A stretch of 47,894 nt of DNA from an uncultured Lachnospiraceae bacterium (GCA_905201915.1 CAJKQE010000008.1:1-47894); one strand, 5' to 3'. Positions 33,490 to 42,735 are shown, numbered from the stretch's first letter. Notes: a model not told the origin generated them from the letters alone. A program made the numbers and translations.

Positions 33490-34215
33490 ATGTTTGAACA
33501 TTTTGGAATAAAAGATATTTTTTGCGGATTATGGAAATTTAAATATTGGATTTTGCTGAGCACAGCAGTATTGGGTATAATCGGAGGGGTTGTATTTTCA
33601 TCTGATATCGTAGAGGAAGATCATGAGGAATATTATTATTCACAGACATGGTACTTTAATCAGGAAGAAATACAGGAGAATGGAGAAAAACAGAAAGAAG
33701 ATTATATACAGACGATTAATGGACTGATTGATGGAGATGTATCAAGACAGTTTATTAAAGAAAAAGTGATGGAGTCTTATACAGAGGAAGAGGTTCTTAA
33801 AATTTTAAACAAAGAAGGAAATCCAGATGGCCTTACATGGGGGATTTTAACACATTCTGTTAATCATTTTGTTGTAGATGGAGGAAATGCCATCAGTCTT
33901 GCATTAAAAGTTCCGGATGAAGAATTAGGTCAGGTATTAACAGATGCCTATGACAGTCTTGTAAAATATTTGGGAAGCCAGATGAAAAATGCAGATAAAT
34001 TAGAAGTTGTCAATATGGGACAGGCAGAAGAAATTTATAATGTTATAACGACAGGCGTTGGAACAGGAAAAGCTCTTGTGTTAGGCGCTATGTTAGGATT
34101 TATTTTATCTTGTATTGTAGTATTTTTCATTTGTCTGTGGGTTCCTACAATCAACAGAAAAAGTGATTTTGATGAGTATGGACTTATAGTTTTAGGTGAG
34201 ATCAAGGAGGTATAG
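33490..34215 (+). CDS. Wzz/CpsC-like chain-length determinant
   Basis: A 241-residue membrane protein with one N-terminal segment (about 17-38), an acidic extracytoplasmic domain and a second segment near the C-terminus (about 192-217, ALVLGAMLGFILSCIVVFF). This is the two-helix topology of CpsC/YveK-type polysaccharide co-polymerases, which normally partner a tyrosine kinase (CpsD). The N-terminal domain diverges from textbook Wzz, so the call rests on topology and context. The next gene is a shrunken CpsD relative whose ribosome site lies at this gene's end. Confidence 0.72.
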   Translation: MFEHFGIKDIFCGLWKFKYWILLSTAVLGIIGGVVFSSDIVEEDHEEYYYSQTWYFNQEEIQENGEKQKEDYIQTINGLIDGDVSRQFIKEKVMESYTEEEVLKILNKEGNPDGLTWGILTHSVNHFVVDGGNAISLALKVPDEELGQVLTDAYDSLVKYLGSQMKNADKLEVVNMGQAEEIYNVITTGVGTGKALVLGAMLGFILSCIVVFFICLWVPTINRKSDFDEYGLIVLGEIKEV

Positions 34216-34219
34216 AACA

Positions 34220-34591
34220 GTGCAGAATGTTTATAAGCTACCTAAAAGCGAACGAAGACAAGAAGAAAATAAAAGAGTTCTTTATAACCTACAGGAAATA
34301 TGTGAAAAAAAGGAATGGAAGAATATTGCTGTATTATCCAGTACAAAATTAAAAAAAGATAATGTTGTAAAAATATTAAAAGAAACAGCTAAGGAAATTG
34401 GGATGGAAGGATATACTTTCCATGAAATTCCACCGTTATCTGTTCGTGCAGATGCAGTAAAAAAAATTCAGAAATATGACGCAGTTCTTTTGGCAGAAAA
34501 ATATAATTATACAAAATATTCCGAATTTGAAGAGACACTGCGCTTATTGAAGGAATGTCAGGTGAATGTTTTAGGTGTAGTGATGTTTTAA
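34220..34591 (+). CDS. Reduced BY-kinase (CpsD)-like protein without ATP-binding motifs
   Basis: A protein of about 123 residues that resembles CpsD/YwqD tyrosine kinases only at the ends. The N-terminal KRVLYNLQEI matches the start of the kinase, and the C-terminal EIPPLSVRADAVKKIQKYDA and LKECQVNVLGVVMF match the PP-x-x-x-ADA and LGVVxN motifs. The central P-loop, Walker A' and B, and the Tyr-rich tail are missing, so it cannot bind ATP in the usual way. It may be a non-catalytic partner of the Wzz-like protein or a decaying gene, though the frame is intact. Start GTG 34220 is chosen, nine bases after AAGGAGG. Confidence 0.55.
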   Translation: MQNVYKLPKSERRQEENKRVLYNLQEICEKKEWKNIAVLSSTKLKKDNVVKILKETAKEIGMEGYTFHEIPPLSVRADAVKKIQKYDAVLLAEKYNYTKYSEFEETLRLLKECQVNVLGVVMF

Positions 34592-34602
34592 CTGGAGGAA
34601 GT

Positions 34603-35766
34603 ATGAATATTTTATTTGTTGTAAATACATTGGGATTTGGTGGCGCAGAGAAAATTTTTATGGATTTAATTAAAAATTTTGACTGCGAAAAGCATAAGCT
34701 GACAGTTTTAATGATTGATAAATATGGTGTTTATGCGGAACAAATACCTGATTATATAACAAAAAAATGTGTGTTTCAGCATGAATCAAGTCCGTGGTGG
34801 AAGAAAAAATGGTACGGAGTGATAGGGGTAGCAGGGCGCAACTTTTTAAGAAAAGGACATGCAGAATATTTTTATAAAAAATATGTGAAGGAAAAGTATG
34901 ATGTAGAAATTGCTTTCTTAGAAGGTGATGCGACATATTTTACCGCACAGTCAACAAATCCTATGTCAGTAAAGTATGCTTGGGTACATACAGATATGAT
35001 TAAGAACCCTTGGAGTGAGGAATGTTTTCCCAACAAGGCAGAAGAGCGTAAATCCTATGCAGCATACGACAGAGTTCTTGCAGTATCCCAGTCGGTCAAA
35101 GACGCATTTGAAAAGAAATTTGATTTGCAGGCACAGGTTATTTACAATGCCTTAGATGAAAAAGAGGTTTTCAGAAAAGCTGAAGAATTTATCTGTGAAA
35201 AAGAAAAGAAAGAAGCACTTCGATTTGTTACGGTAGGACGTTTAGTTGAAGTAAAAGGCTATGACAGACTGATAAAGGTATTTGCAAAGCTTTATCAGAA
35301 ACATAAAGATATTGAACTGGTGATAGTAGGAGATGGCCCAGAAAGAGAGAAACTGGAAAAATTGATTATAGATAATCATTTGTCAGATGTAGTTTTTCTC
35401 TATGGGTATAAAGAAAATCCATATCCTTATATTAAAAGCAGTGATGTATTTATCTGTTCTTCCTACGCAGAGGGATTTAGTACAGTTGTTACAGAAGCTT
35501 TAATTCTGGGTGTTCCAACAGTGACTACAGATTGTGCCGGAATGAGGGAATTACTTGGAGACTCACACTATGGTCTCATTGTAAAAAATAGTGAAGAAGG
35601 CTTACTCGAAGGAATTACACAAATGATTGAGCAAGAAGAAGTGCGGAAAATGTATGCAGAAAAAGCTCTGGAGAGAGGAAAGAAATTTTGTGTAAGAGAC
35701 AGAATACAAGAAATCGAAGAAATGATAAATGCAGATTATCAAAAGAAAATTAGGGAGAATAAATAG
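34603..35766 (+). CDS. Glycosyltransferase family 4
   Basis: A 387-residue GT-B enzyme. Start NILFVVNTLGFGGAEKIFMDL; C-terminal domain LRFVTVGRLVEVKGYDRLIK; nucleotide-sugar region SSDVFICSSYAEGFSTVVTEAL with the E-x7-E pattern. ATG 34603 follows TGGAGGA; an open frame reaching back to 34555 lies inside the preceding gene and is rejected. It contributes one sugar of the repeat unit. Confidence 0.9.
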   Translation: MNILFVVNTLGFGGAEKIFMDLIKNFDCEKHKLTVLMIDKYGVYAEQIPDYITKKCVFQHESSPWWKKKWYGVIGVAGRNFLRKGHAEYFYKKYVKEKYDVEIAFLEGDATYFTAQSTNPMSVKYAWVHTDMIKNPWSEECFPNKAEERKSYAAYDRVLAVSQSVKDAFEKKFDLQAQVIYNALDEKEVFRKAEEFICEKEKKEALRFVTVGRLVEVKGYDRLIKVFAKLYQKHKDIELVIVGDGPEREKLEKLIIDNHLSDVVFLYGYKENPYPYIKSSDVFICSSYAEGFSTVVTEALILGVPTVTTDCAGMRELLGDSHYGLIVKNSEEGLLEGITQMIEQEEVRKMYAEKALERGKKFCVRDRIQEIEEMINADYQKKIRENK

Positions 35767-35768
35767 AA

Positions 35769-37181
35769 ATGAAAAAATTTTGGAAGTTCGTCAAAACATC
35801 AGGTGTGTATTTTGTCGGAACAATTCTTCAAAAAACAATTACATTTTTCCTGTTGCCGATTTATACAAAGTATATTAGCCCTAAAGATATGGGAACTTAT
35901 GATTTACATCTTGCGTACATCACATTTTTATGTTCTGTTTTGTTCCTAAATATCTGGTGTGGAATTATGCGTTATACCTTTGAGTATACAGATGAGGAGA
36001 AAAAGAAACCGATTACCAGTGGTGTTGCTATTTTCTTGTGCTCCACAGTGCTGTATACCATTGTATTTGCAGTTGTATGGAAAGTCGGAAACGTACCATA
36101 TTTAGGCTGGATTTATTTATATGGTATTTTATCTAATATTCAGACACTTCTGGGATATTTAACACGTTGTTTCGGAAAAAATTTCCTTTATGCAATATCA
36201 GGATTAGCATCTTCCTTTGTAACGATTATTTTCAATATTATCTTTATCGTAACTATGGGAATGGACTATTCCGCACTGTTTATTTCATCCTGTATCGGAT
36301 TTTTAGTGGGAATTTTGGTAATGGGAAAAGGTGTACATATTACACAGTTTGTTTCAGCAGAAGCATTTGATAAAAATCTGTTTAAAAGATTGTTTATCTT
36401 TTCCATTCCATTATGTTTAAATTCAGTTGCTTTCTGGTTTTTGACTGCATACAGCAGAGTTGCGATTTCCAATATTTTAGGAGAAGCAGAAAATGGTATG
36501 TATGCCATAGCCGGTAGATTTTCATCATTTATTACATTGTTTACAACTTGTTTTAACATGGCATGGCAGGAAATTGCCTACTATACAGAGGCAAACAATA
36601 ATAGCGACAGAAAGAATTTCTATACACAGGCAATTAATTATTACATTCGATTTTTAGGAATGGGATTTTTATTGTTGCTTCCGGTAATTTTTGTTATCTA
36701 TCCAATCTTTATTAATGAAAACTACGCAGCAGCGAAAGTATTTGTACCTCTGTATTTGCTGGGAACGATTGCTTCTGCAATTAGCGAGTTTTTAGGAGAA
36801 ATTTTCACAGCAATCAATATCAATCGCTATTTGTTCTGGACAACAGTAACAAGTGGAGTAGTTAATGTGTTGAGTATTCATTTATTGCTGCCGATTTTAG
36901 GTGTTCAGGGAGCAAGTATTGCATTGCTGGTAGGATTTTTAGTAAATACGATTGCACGTTTATTTATTTTACGAAAGAAGATAGCAGTTCATTTAGATGT
37001 GAAATTTATATGTATTTTTATTCTTTTAGTAGGAATTGCAATCAGTATTTATAACAGTGGTTCTATTGTTTTAAATATTGTCAATTTCATTGTTATGGCA
37101 GGGGGAGCATTGTATATTTTTAAGGATGTTTTAGTTCAGATTATTCAGTCCATAAAAAATAAAAAACAGGCATCTTTATAA
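35769..37181 (+). CDS. Polysaccharide flippase (Wzx/MATE-like, RfbX family)
   Basis: A 470-residue membrane protein with about 12-14 hydrophobic segments and the typical N-terminus GVYFVGTILQKTITFFLLPIY-TKYISPKDMGTYDL. It carries the lipid-linked repeat unit across the membrane. The ribosome site AGGGAG lies in the end of the GT gene, two bases separate the genes, and a strong terminator follows. In pneumococcus the related TacF flips teichoic acid chains; no such specificity can be read here. Confidence 0.87.
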   Translation: MKKFWKFVKTSGVYFVGTILQKTITFFLLPIYTKYISPKDMGTYDLHLAYITFLCSVLFLNIWCGIMRYTFEYTDEEKKKPITSGVAIFLCSTVLYTIVFAVVWKVGNVPYLGWIYLYGILSNIQTLLGYLTRCFGKNFLYAISGLASSFVTIIFNIIFIVTMGMDYSALFISSCIGFLVGILVMGKGVHITQFVSAEAFDKNLFKRLFIFSIPLCLNSVAFWFLTAYSRVAISNILGEAENGMYAIAGRFSSFITLFTTCFNMAWQEIAYYTEANNNSDRKNFYTQAINYYIRFLGMGFLLLLPVIFVIYPIFINENYAAAKVFVPLYLLGTIASAISEFLGEIFTAININRYLFWTTVTSGVVNVLSIHLLLPILGVQGASIALLVGFLVNTIARLFILRKKIAVHLDVKFICIFILLVGIAISIYNSGSIVLNIVNFIVMAGGALYIFKDVLVQIIQSIKNKKQASL

Positions 37182-37189
37182 GAATTAGA

Positions 37190-37236
37190 AAAGCCATTGT
37201 CTCAAACGCAAAAAAGCAGGGAGACAATGGCTTTCT
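37190..37236 (+). terminator. Terminator of the polysaccharide operon
   Basis: AAAGCCATTGTCTC (37190-37203) pairs perfectly with GAGACAATGGCTTT (37221-37234). Confidence 0.88.
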
Positions 37237-37257
37237 GTGTAAATTCCTGGCTTGAGG

Positions 37258-37286
37258 TTGCAGATATGTAATAAATTTGTTATGAT
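37258..37286 (+). promoter_or_regulatory. Probable promoter of the LicD-TarI-TarJ unit
   Basis: TTGCAG (37258-37263), a 17-base spacer and TATGAT (37281-37286), about 75 bases before the start codon. Together with the terminator upstream it makes the next three genes a separate transcription unit. Confidence 0.5.
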
Positions 37287-37359
37287 ACTTTTAGTTAAAT
37301 AGTATTTGTATATACTTATAGATGCTATTTGGAAATGCTAAAAGAAAAGTAGGATGATT

Positions 37360-38229
37360 ATGAGTAAATTAACGCATGAAGAATTAAAGGAATTACAAAA
37401 TAAGAGTATTGAAATGGCAAAATATTTTGTGGATTTTTGTAAAAAACATGATTTAACTTGCTATTTATGTGGGGGCGGCTGTATTGGAACAATCCGTCAT
37501 CAGGGAATGATACCATGGGATGATGACTTGGATTTTTTTATGCCACGTAAAGATTATGAAAAAATGTGGAGATTATGGAAAAAGGAAAATAAAAATTCAA
37601 GATATGTTTTAGAAAAATCAGATGAAAATCATGTGGATTATAATCTTTTTGTAACAATTCGTGATAAAAATACTACATTAATCAAACCATATCAAAAAGA
37701 CTTGGATATTACACATGGAGTAGCATTGGATATTTTACCTTTAGATGGTTATCCTGATAAAAAGTTTCAAAGAAAGATGCAATGTTTCTGGGCGCTTGTG
37801 TATTCTTTGTACTGTGCACAGCTAGTTCCTCAAAACCATGGAAAGAAAGTTGCTATGGCAGGAAAGATTGCTCTGGGAATAGTGCCTTGGAAGAAAGCGC
37901 GCCACGCAATTTGGAATTTTGCAGAAAAACAGATGACAAAATATGATATTGAAGAGTGTAAAGGAATTACAGAACTGTGTTCAGGACCGGGATATATGAA
38001 AAATTGGTATCCAAAAGAGGCTTTTGATAAAGCAATATTCAGACCTTTCGAGGACGGAGAGATGCCAATTCCTGTAGGATATGATGACTATTTAAAGATT
38101 GCATTTGGGGACTATATGCAGATGCCTCCGGAAGAAAAAAGAGTAGGACATCATGATGCTCTTTTTATGGATTTGAGTAAACCTTATACAAAGTATAAAA
38201 ATATATATTATTGCAAGGAGGAAAAATAA
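37360..38229 (+). CDS. LicD-family phosphotransferase (second copy, linked to CDP-ribitol genes)
   Basis: A 289-residue LicD/fukutin-type enzyme with GGGCIGTIRHQGMIPWDDDL (about residues 44-63), the adjoining DFFMPRKDYEKM and the C-terminal FGDYMQMPPEEKRVGHHDA. It shares the fold motif with the LicD at 31192 but is clearly divergent. It is followed after one base by TarI and then TarJ, which make CDP-ribitol. The simplest reading is that it transfers ribitol-5-phosphate from CDP-ribitol, as animal FKTN/FKRP do. Phosphocholine transfer is the alternative, but no licA or licC is in the window. ATG 37360 preferred over ATG 37354. Confidence 0.87.
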   Translation: MSKLTHEELKELQNKSIEMAKYFVDFCKKHDLTCYLCGGGCIGTIRHQGMIPWDDDLDFFMPRKDYEKMWRLWKKENKNSRYVLEKSDENHVDYNLFVTIRDKNTTLIKPYQKDLDITHGVALDILPLDGYPDKKFQRKMQCFWALVYSLYCAQLVPQNHGKKVAMAGKIALGIVPWKKARHAIWNFAEKQMTKYDIEECKGITELCSGPGYMKNWYPKEAFDKAIFRPFEDGEMPIPVGYDDYLKIAFGDYMQMPPEEKRVGHHDALFMDLSKPYTKYKNIYYCKEEK

Positions 38230-38230
38230 A

Positions 38231-38923
38231 ATGGTTTTTGGAGCGGTATTAGCAGGTGGAACAGGAACAAGGATGGGACTTGATAAACCAAAACAGTTTT
38301 TAATGTTAGGAGAAAAGCCTATTATTATCCATACCGTTGAGAAGTTTTTATTATGCCAGGAAATGGACCAGATTTTTGTGGGTGTGCATCCTGATTGGAT
38401 GATTTACACAGAGGATTTACTTGCAAAATATATACACACAGACAAAAAAGTGATTTTAGTAGCAGGTGGAAAAGACAGAAACGAAACAATTTTTAATATT
38501 GTGGAAAAAATAGAGGAAATGTATGGAGAAAGTGAAGAACATATTCTTGTAACACACGATTCTGTACGTCCTTTCGTAACACTGCGTATGCTTCATGACA
38601 ATATTGAAGCGGCTAAAAAATATGGTGCATGTGATACTGTTGTGGCAGCTATCGACACCATTGTAGTTTCAGAAGACGGAGAAGTTATTAAAGACATTCC
38701 AAATAGAAAAAATATGTTTCAGGGACAGACACCTCAATCCTTTAACATGAGTATGTTAAAAAAATTATATTATGAGCTTTCTACTGAAGAAAAGGAAATT
38801 CTTACAGATGCATGTAAAATCTGTGTAGTAAGAGGAGTACCGGTGAAACTGGTAAGAGGTGAAATTTCTAATATAAAAATTACAACTGTTGATGATATGA
38901 AGATGGCTCAAGCAATGCTTTAG
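38231..38923 (+). CDS. tarI: Ribitol-5-phosphate cytidylyltransferase (TarI-like, IspD superfamily)
   Basis: A 230-residue CTP-dependent cytidylyltransferase. N-terminal AVLAGGTGTRMGLDKPKQFL binds CTP; further motifs are GGKDRNETIFNIV, VTHDSVRPFVT and MFQGQTPQSFNM. IspD of the isoprenoid pathway is the close relative, but the wording of these motifs and the neighbouring TarJ-like reductase favour TarI. It makes CDP-ribitol from ribitol-5-phosphate and CTP. Overlapping ribosome site GCAAGGAGG lies in the end of licD. Confidence 0.88.
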   Translation: MVFGAVLAGGTGTRMGLDKPKQFLMLGEKPIIIHTVEKFLLCQEMDQIFVGVHPDWMIYTEDLLAKYIHTDKKVILVAGGKDRNETIFNIVEKIEEMYGESEEHILVTHDSVRPFVTLRMLHDNIEAAKKYGACDTVVAAIDTIVVSEDGEVIKDIPNRKNMFQGQTPQSFNMSMLKKLYYELSTEEKEILTDACKICVVRGVPVKLVRGEISNIKITTVDDMKMAQAML

Positions 38924-38933
38924 GAGGCTGTTT

Positions 38934-39950
38934 ATGTTAAATAGTGTATATCAACTTATTAGCCCGAAAATTATTTCAATTAAATATCAGGACATCAGCT
39001 TTGATGATGAAGTGCTGGTGCGCCCTGATTATCTGGCGCTTTGCCATGCAGATCAGAGATATTATCAGGGAAAAAGAGATGCAAAGGTCCTTCGTAAAAA
39101 ACTTCCTATGGCACTTATTCATGAGGGCTGCGGAACTGTTTTGTATGATCCTACTCATACATTTCAACCGGGAGAAAAAGTGATTATGATTCCCAATGTT
39201 TTAAGTACAGACCGGGAGGATGCAATTTTCGAAAACTATCGAAAAGGCTCTGCTTTTTTAAGCAGTGGACGAGATGGATTTATGCGGGAGTTTGTTAATC
39301 TGAAACCGGACAGATTAGTAAGATATGAAGGAATTGAAGGGAAAATTGCTGCAATTACAGAATTTGTCAGTGTGGGTATGCATGGCGTAAATCGTTTCAG
39401 TAAACTTGCACATTCTTATAAGGAAAGAATTGGTGTGTGGGGAGATGGAAGTCTTGCATTTGTAGTAAGCAGCATTTTAAAATATCGTTTTCCTGAAAGT
39501 AAAATTTGTGTGATGGGAAAAAATGCAGACAAGCTTAATCAATTTTCTTTTGCAGATGAAATTCATTTGATTGATGATTTGACAGATAGCTTTACTGTGG
39601 ACCATGCATTTGAGTGTGCTGGCGGTGAAGGAAGCGCTTATGCCATAGATGATATTATTCGTTTTATCAATCCTCAGGGTGTGGTTGCATTGATGGGGGT
39701 ATCAGAAGCAAAAGTGCCGATTAACACCAGAGATATACTGGAAAAAGGTCTTACTTTTGTAGGATGTAGTCGCTCAGGACGAGAGGACTTTGAAAATGCA
39801 GTTGATTTTATGAAAGATAAAAAAATCCAGAATCGATTAAACAGTATTATCTATGAGACAGAGCCTGTAGAAAAGATTTTGGATATTCACAGAGTATTTA
39901 GTGTGGATATGAATACAAACTTTAAAACAGTGTTCAGGTGGGAGATATAA
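38934..39950 (+). CDS. tarJ: Ribulose-5-phosphate reductase (TarJ-like alcohol dehydrogenase)
   Basis: A 338-residue medium-chain dehydrogenase that reduces ribulose-5-phosphate to ribitol-5-phosphate for TarI. Zinc-site residues appear in LALCHADQRYY and MALIHEGCGTVL; the NADPH-binding Rossmann fold starts at ERIGVWGDGSLAFVVSSIL and includes DHAFECAGGEGS. The reading FVGCSRSGREDFENAVDFM near the end is typical of TarJ. The gene starts ten bases after tarI. The pair supplies CDP-ribitol for a phosphoribitol-containing surface polymer. Confidence 0.88.
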   Translation: MLNSVYQLISPKIISIKYQDISFDDEVLVRPDYLALCHADQRYYQGKRDAKVLRKKLPMALIHEGCGTVLYDPTHTFQPGEKVIMIPNVLSTDREDAIFENYRKGSAFLSSGRDGFMREFVNLKPDRLVRYEGIEGKIAAITEFVSVGMHGVNRFSKLAHSYKERIGVWGDGSLAFVVSSILKYRFPESKICVMGKNADKLNQFSFADEIHLIDDLTDSFTVDHAFECAGGEGSAYAIDDIIRFINPQGVVALMGVSEAKVPINTRDILEKGLTFVGCSRSGREDFENAVDFMKDKKIQNRLNSIIYETEPVEKILDIHRVFSVDMNTNFKTVFRWEI

Positions 39951-39977
39951 AAAGTATTTTCCTAAAGCTGTCATAAC

Positions 39978-40000
39978 GGAGCACTGTAAAAAGCTCCTTT
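39978..40000 (+). terminator. Weak terminator after tarJ
   Basis: GGAGC (39978-39982) pairs with GCTCC (39993-39997), followed by TTT. The stem is only five pairs. Confidence 0.4.
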
Positions 40001-40032
40001 ATGAATAGAAACTATCAGGAAAGGAGAAGAAT

Positions 40033-42735
40033 ATGATTTCGAAAGTTGAAAAACAAGTAACAGCATTGACACTTGTACTTCTTATGTGTTTATCCGTGTT
40101 GCTTCCGCAGAGTGTTTTGGCAAATGCAGAAACAGCAAGGAATAAAGCAGTACAAAGCGTAACGGCAGGTACACAGAATGAAACTGTAGAAGATGGAACA
40201 GACGGACAGAAGTTTTATCAGTTTATTCCTGAGAAAAGCGGAAAATATCGTTTTTATTCTATGGGAGATGAAGACACATACGGAAATGTGTATAATGCCG
40301 GACTAGAGCTTATTTGCTCTGGAAATGATAAGGGAGAGAGTCTGAGCTTTGATATGACTCTTCCTATGGAAGCAGGACAAGTATATTACTTGGAGCCAAA
40401 GTATTTTTTGGATAATGCAAAAGGAACGATTACATGGTGCATTGAACCGGCTGCAGAAGAAACAGAAGAAGAAAATACAGTGCCAGAGTACATGACAGCA
40501 GAGGATAAAACAGCAGTATCAAAACAAACAGAAGTGAAAACAACGGAGAATTATACGTATAGGGAGTTAGAAGATGGAACTGTGGAGGTGACAGCTTACA
40601 CAGGAACAGAGGAACAGGTAAAAATACCGGAAAAATTTAATGGGAAATCAGTTACCAGTATTGGAGCCAATGCTTTTTGTGAAAACAATACTATAACGAA
40701 GGTGGAAATACCGGGAACAGTGACAGAACTACAGTATGGAGCTTTTATATCCTGCGAAAATCTGACAGAAGTGGTTTTTCCTAAGGAAAGTCAGTTACAT
40801 AGTATTGGAAAAAGTGCATTTCATTCCTGTAAGTCCTTAAAATTTTTTGAATGCCCTGATAATGTAGAAATAATCTCCAATAGAGCTTTTATGGACTGTG
40901 AGAACCTTGCACAGATAGAGCTGGGAAAAAAACTTACAACAATTGAAGATTGGGCATTTGCCTGGTCAGGACTTACAAAAGTTATATTACCGAATAGCTT
41001 AAAGAATATTGGAGACAGTATATTTTCAGGTTGCGATAACTTAAATGATGTGTCCATTGGAAGCGGAATTGAGACACTGAGTTTTAGAATGTTTTATGGC
41101 TGTGATAGTCTGAAGCAGATTAAAATTCCGGATACAATTACAACCGTTGAATCGTGTGTTTTTTATAGTAGTGGTTTGGAAAGGATTGATATCCCTAGTT
41201 CTGTTGTCAGCATAGGAAATCTTGCTTTTGCACACTGCGGAAATCTAAAAGAGGTAAAAATAGGAGATGGAATGACATATATTCCATTTGGCGCATTTGA
41301 AGGTTGTGATCTTGAAAATATACAGATTGGAAATCGTGTGAAAGAAATTGGAAGATATGCGTTTGAGCGTAACAAAAATCTGAAAAAGCTTTCTATTCCT
41401 GAAAATGTTACTTCTTTAGAATACAAAGCATTTAATGAATGTACGAATTTAAAGGATATTGAATTTCCGGACAACCTGGAAAAGTTAGGCGGACATGTAT
41501 TTAGAGAAACTGCCTGGTATGAAAGTCAACCAGATGGTCTAGTTTATGTCAGTAAAGTATTGTATGGGTATAAGGGAGAAATGCCAAAAGATGCTGAAGT
41601 AAAGATAAAAGACGGAACAGTTGGAATTGGAGGATATGCTTTTGATAGTTATGCGAATTTAAAGAGCATTGAAATTCCAGATAGCGTAACGAACATAGGA
41701 GACTGGACATTTTATAAATGTACATCTTTAAAAGAGATTGAAATTCCAAACAGTGTAATAGAAATTGGATGGCGTGCTTGTGGATATAATGGACATTATG
41801 AAAATCAAAAGATAGAGGGCTTTACCATTATAGGAGACGTTGGTTCAGCAGCAGAAAAGTACGCAACAGAAAATGATATTCCATTTAGAAAGAGTATCCA
41901 CACAGTGACCTTTAAAGATGGCGACACAGTTCTGGAAACACAGAATATAACATCCGGTGAAGATGCAGTTCCACCAACCTTACAGAACAAAGTGGACTAT
42001 ATTTTTGATGGTTGGGATAAGGATTACATAAATGTAAAAGAAGATTTGGTAATTACTGCAAAATGGAAGCCAAAGGATGGTTGGAAGCAGACGGATGATG
42101 GCATGATTTATTATGAAAATGGTAAGAAAGTAACAGATTGGAAAGAGATTGACGGAAAATATTACTATTTTAATGAAAATGGAATTATGCTTACTGACCA
42201 GTGGATTGGTGATTATTATGTAGATAAAAACGGTGTATGGTTGGAGAATTATCTCCCGGCACAATGGATGATTACCAATGGAAGATGGTGGTATCGTGAA
42301 GTAGATGGAAGTTATCCAACCAGTCAGTGGAAGGAAATTTCTAATATATGGTATTATTTTGATGCTTCCGGATATTGTGTGACAGGCTGGAATTATATTA
42401 ATGGAGCATGGTATTATATGGATGCCAGTGGGGCTATGTGTACCGGATGGGTTTCTGTAGGAGGACGTTGGTATTACTTAAATAATAGCGGAGCCATGGA
42501 AACAGGCTGGAATTACATTGATGGAGTATGGTATTATATGGATGCCAGTGGAGTTATGTGTACTGGATGGATTTCCACAGGAGGCTATTGGTATTATATG
42601 AATAGCAATGGTGCAATGGCAACCTCACAGTGGATTGGCGACTACTATGTGCAGGCAGATGGAACCATGGCAGTCAATAAATGGATCGGAAATTATTATG
42701 TAGATTCCTCTGGAAAATGGGTAAGAAATGCCTAA
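40033..42735 (+). CDS. BspA-type leucine-rich repeat surface protein with wall-binding repeats
   Basis: A 900-residue secreted protein. Signal peptide (about 1-31, ending SVLANA), then a pre-peptidase-like domain (about 45-140), and about a dozen BspA/LRR_5 repeats at about 170-615 (pattern I-G-x-x-A-F-x-x-C-x-x-L-x-x-I-x-I-P). An InlB-B-like Ig segment follows (HTVTFKDGDTVLE to ITAKW, about 620-675). The C-terminus has roughly ten choline-binding-type repeats (GWxxxxGxWYYMDxSGxM). The repeats anchor it to a wall polymer; the LRR part probably binds host or glycan ligands. AGGAAAGGAG precedes the ATG. Context beside the CDP-ribitol and LicD genes suggests the repeats bind the polymer made there. 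Confidence 0.88.
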   Translation: MISKVEKQVTALTLVLLMCLSVLLPQSVLANAETARNKAVQSVTAGTQNETVEDGTDGQKFYQFIPEKSGKYRFYSMGDEDTYGNVYNAGLELICSGNDKGESLSFDMTLPMEAGQVYYLEPKYFLDNAKGTITWCIEPAAEETEEENTVPEYMTAEDKTAVSKQTEVKTTENYTYRELEDGTVEVTAYTGTEEQVKIPEKFNGKSVTSIGANAFCENNTITKVEIPGTVTELQYGAFISCENLTEVVFPKESQLHSIGKSAFHSCKSLKFFECPDNVEIISNRAFMDCENLAQIELGKKLTTIEDWAFAWSGLTKVILPNSLKNIGDSIFSGCDNLNDVSIGSGIETLSFRMFYGCDSLKQIKIPDTITTVESCVFYSSGLERIDIPSSVVSIGNLAFAHCGNLKEVKIGDGMTYIPFGAFEGCDLENIQIGNRVKEIGRYAFERNKNLKKLSIPENVTSLEYKAFNECTNLKDIEFPDNLEKLGGHVFRETAWYESQPDGLVYVSKVLYGYKGEMPKDAEVKIKDGTVGIGGYAFDSYANLKSIEIPDSVTNIGDWTFYKCTSLKEIEIPNSVIEIGWRACGYNGHYENQKIEGFTIIGDVGSAAEKYATENDIPFRKSIHTVTFKDGDTVLETQNITSGEDAVPPTLQNKVDYIFDGWDKDYINVKEDLVITAKWKPKDGWKQTDDGMIYYENGKKVTDWKEIDGKYYYFNENGIMLTDQWIGDYYVDKNGVWLENYLPAQWMITNGRWWYREVDGSYPTSQWKEISNIWYYFDASGYCVTGWNYINGAWYYMDASGAMCTGWVSVGGRWYYLNNSGAMETGWNYIDGVWYYMDASGVMCTGWISTGGYWYYMNSNGAMATSQWIGDYYVQADGTMAVNKWIGNYYVDSSGKWVRNA
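42381..42620 (+). repeat. 120-base tandem duplication within the wall-binding repeats
   Basis: Positions 42381-42500 and 42501-42620 are highly similar copies (each two 20-residue repeats, beginning ACAGGCTGGAATTA-ATT). This points to recent expansion by unequal recombination. Confidence 0.8.

Noticed and set aside
38231..38923. IspD (isoprenoid pathway) instead of TarI
   Set aside because: The same superfamily makes this possible, but motif wording and the adjacent TarJ and LicD genes favour ribitol-5-phosphate cytidylyltransferase.
40821..42264. Minus-strand ORFs inside the LRR and wall-binding repeat gene
   Set aside because: They mirror repeats of the + strand gene and have no ribosome sites or recognisable domains.
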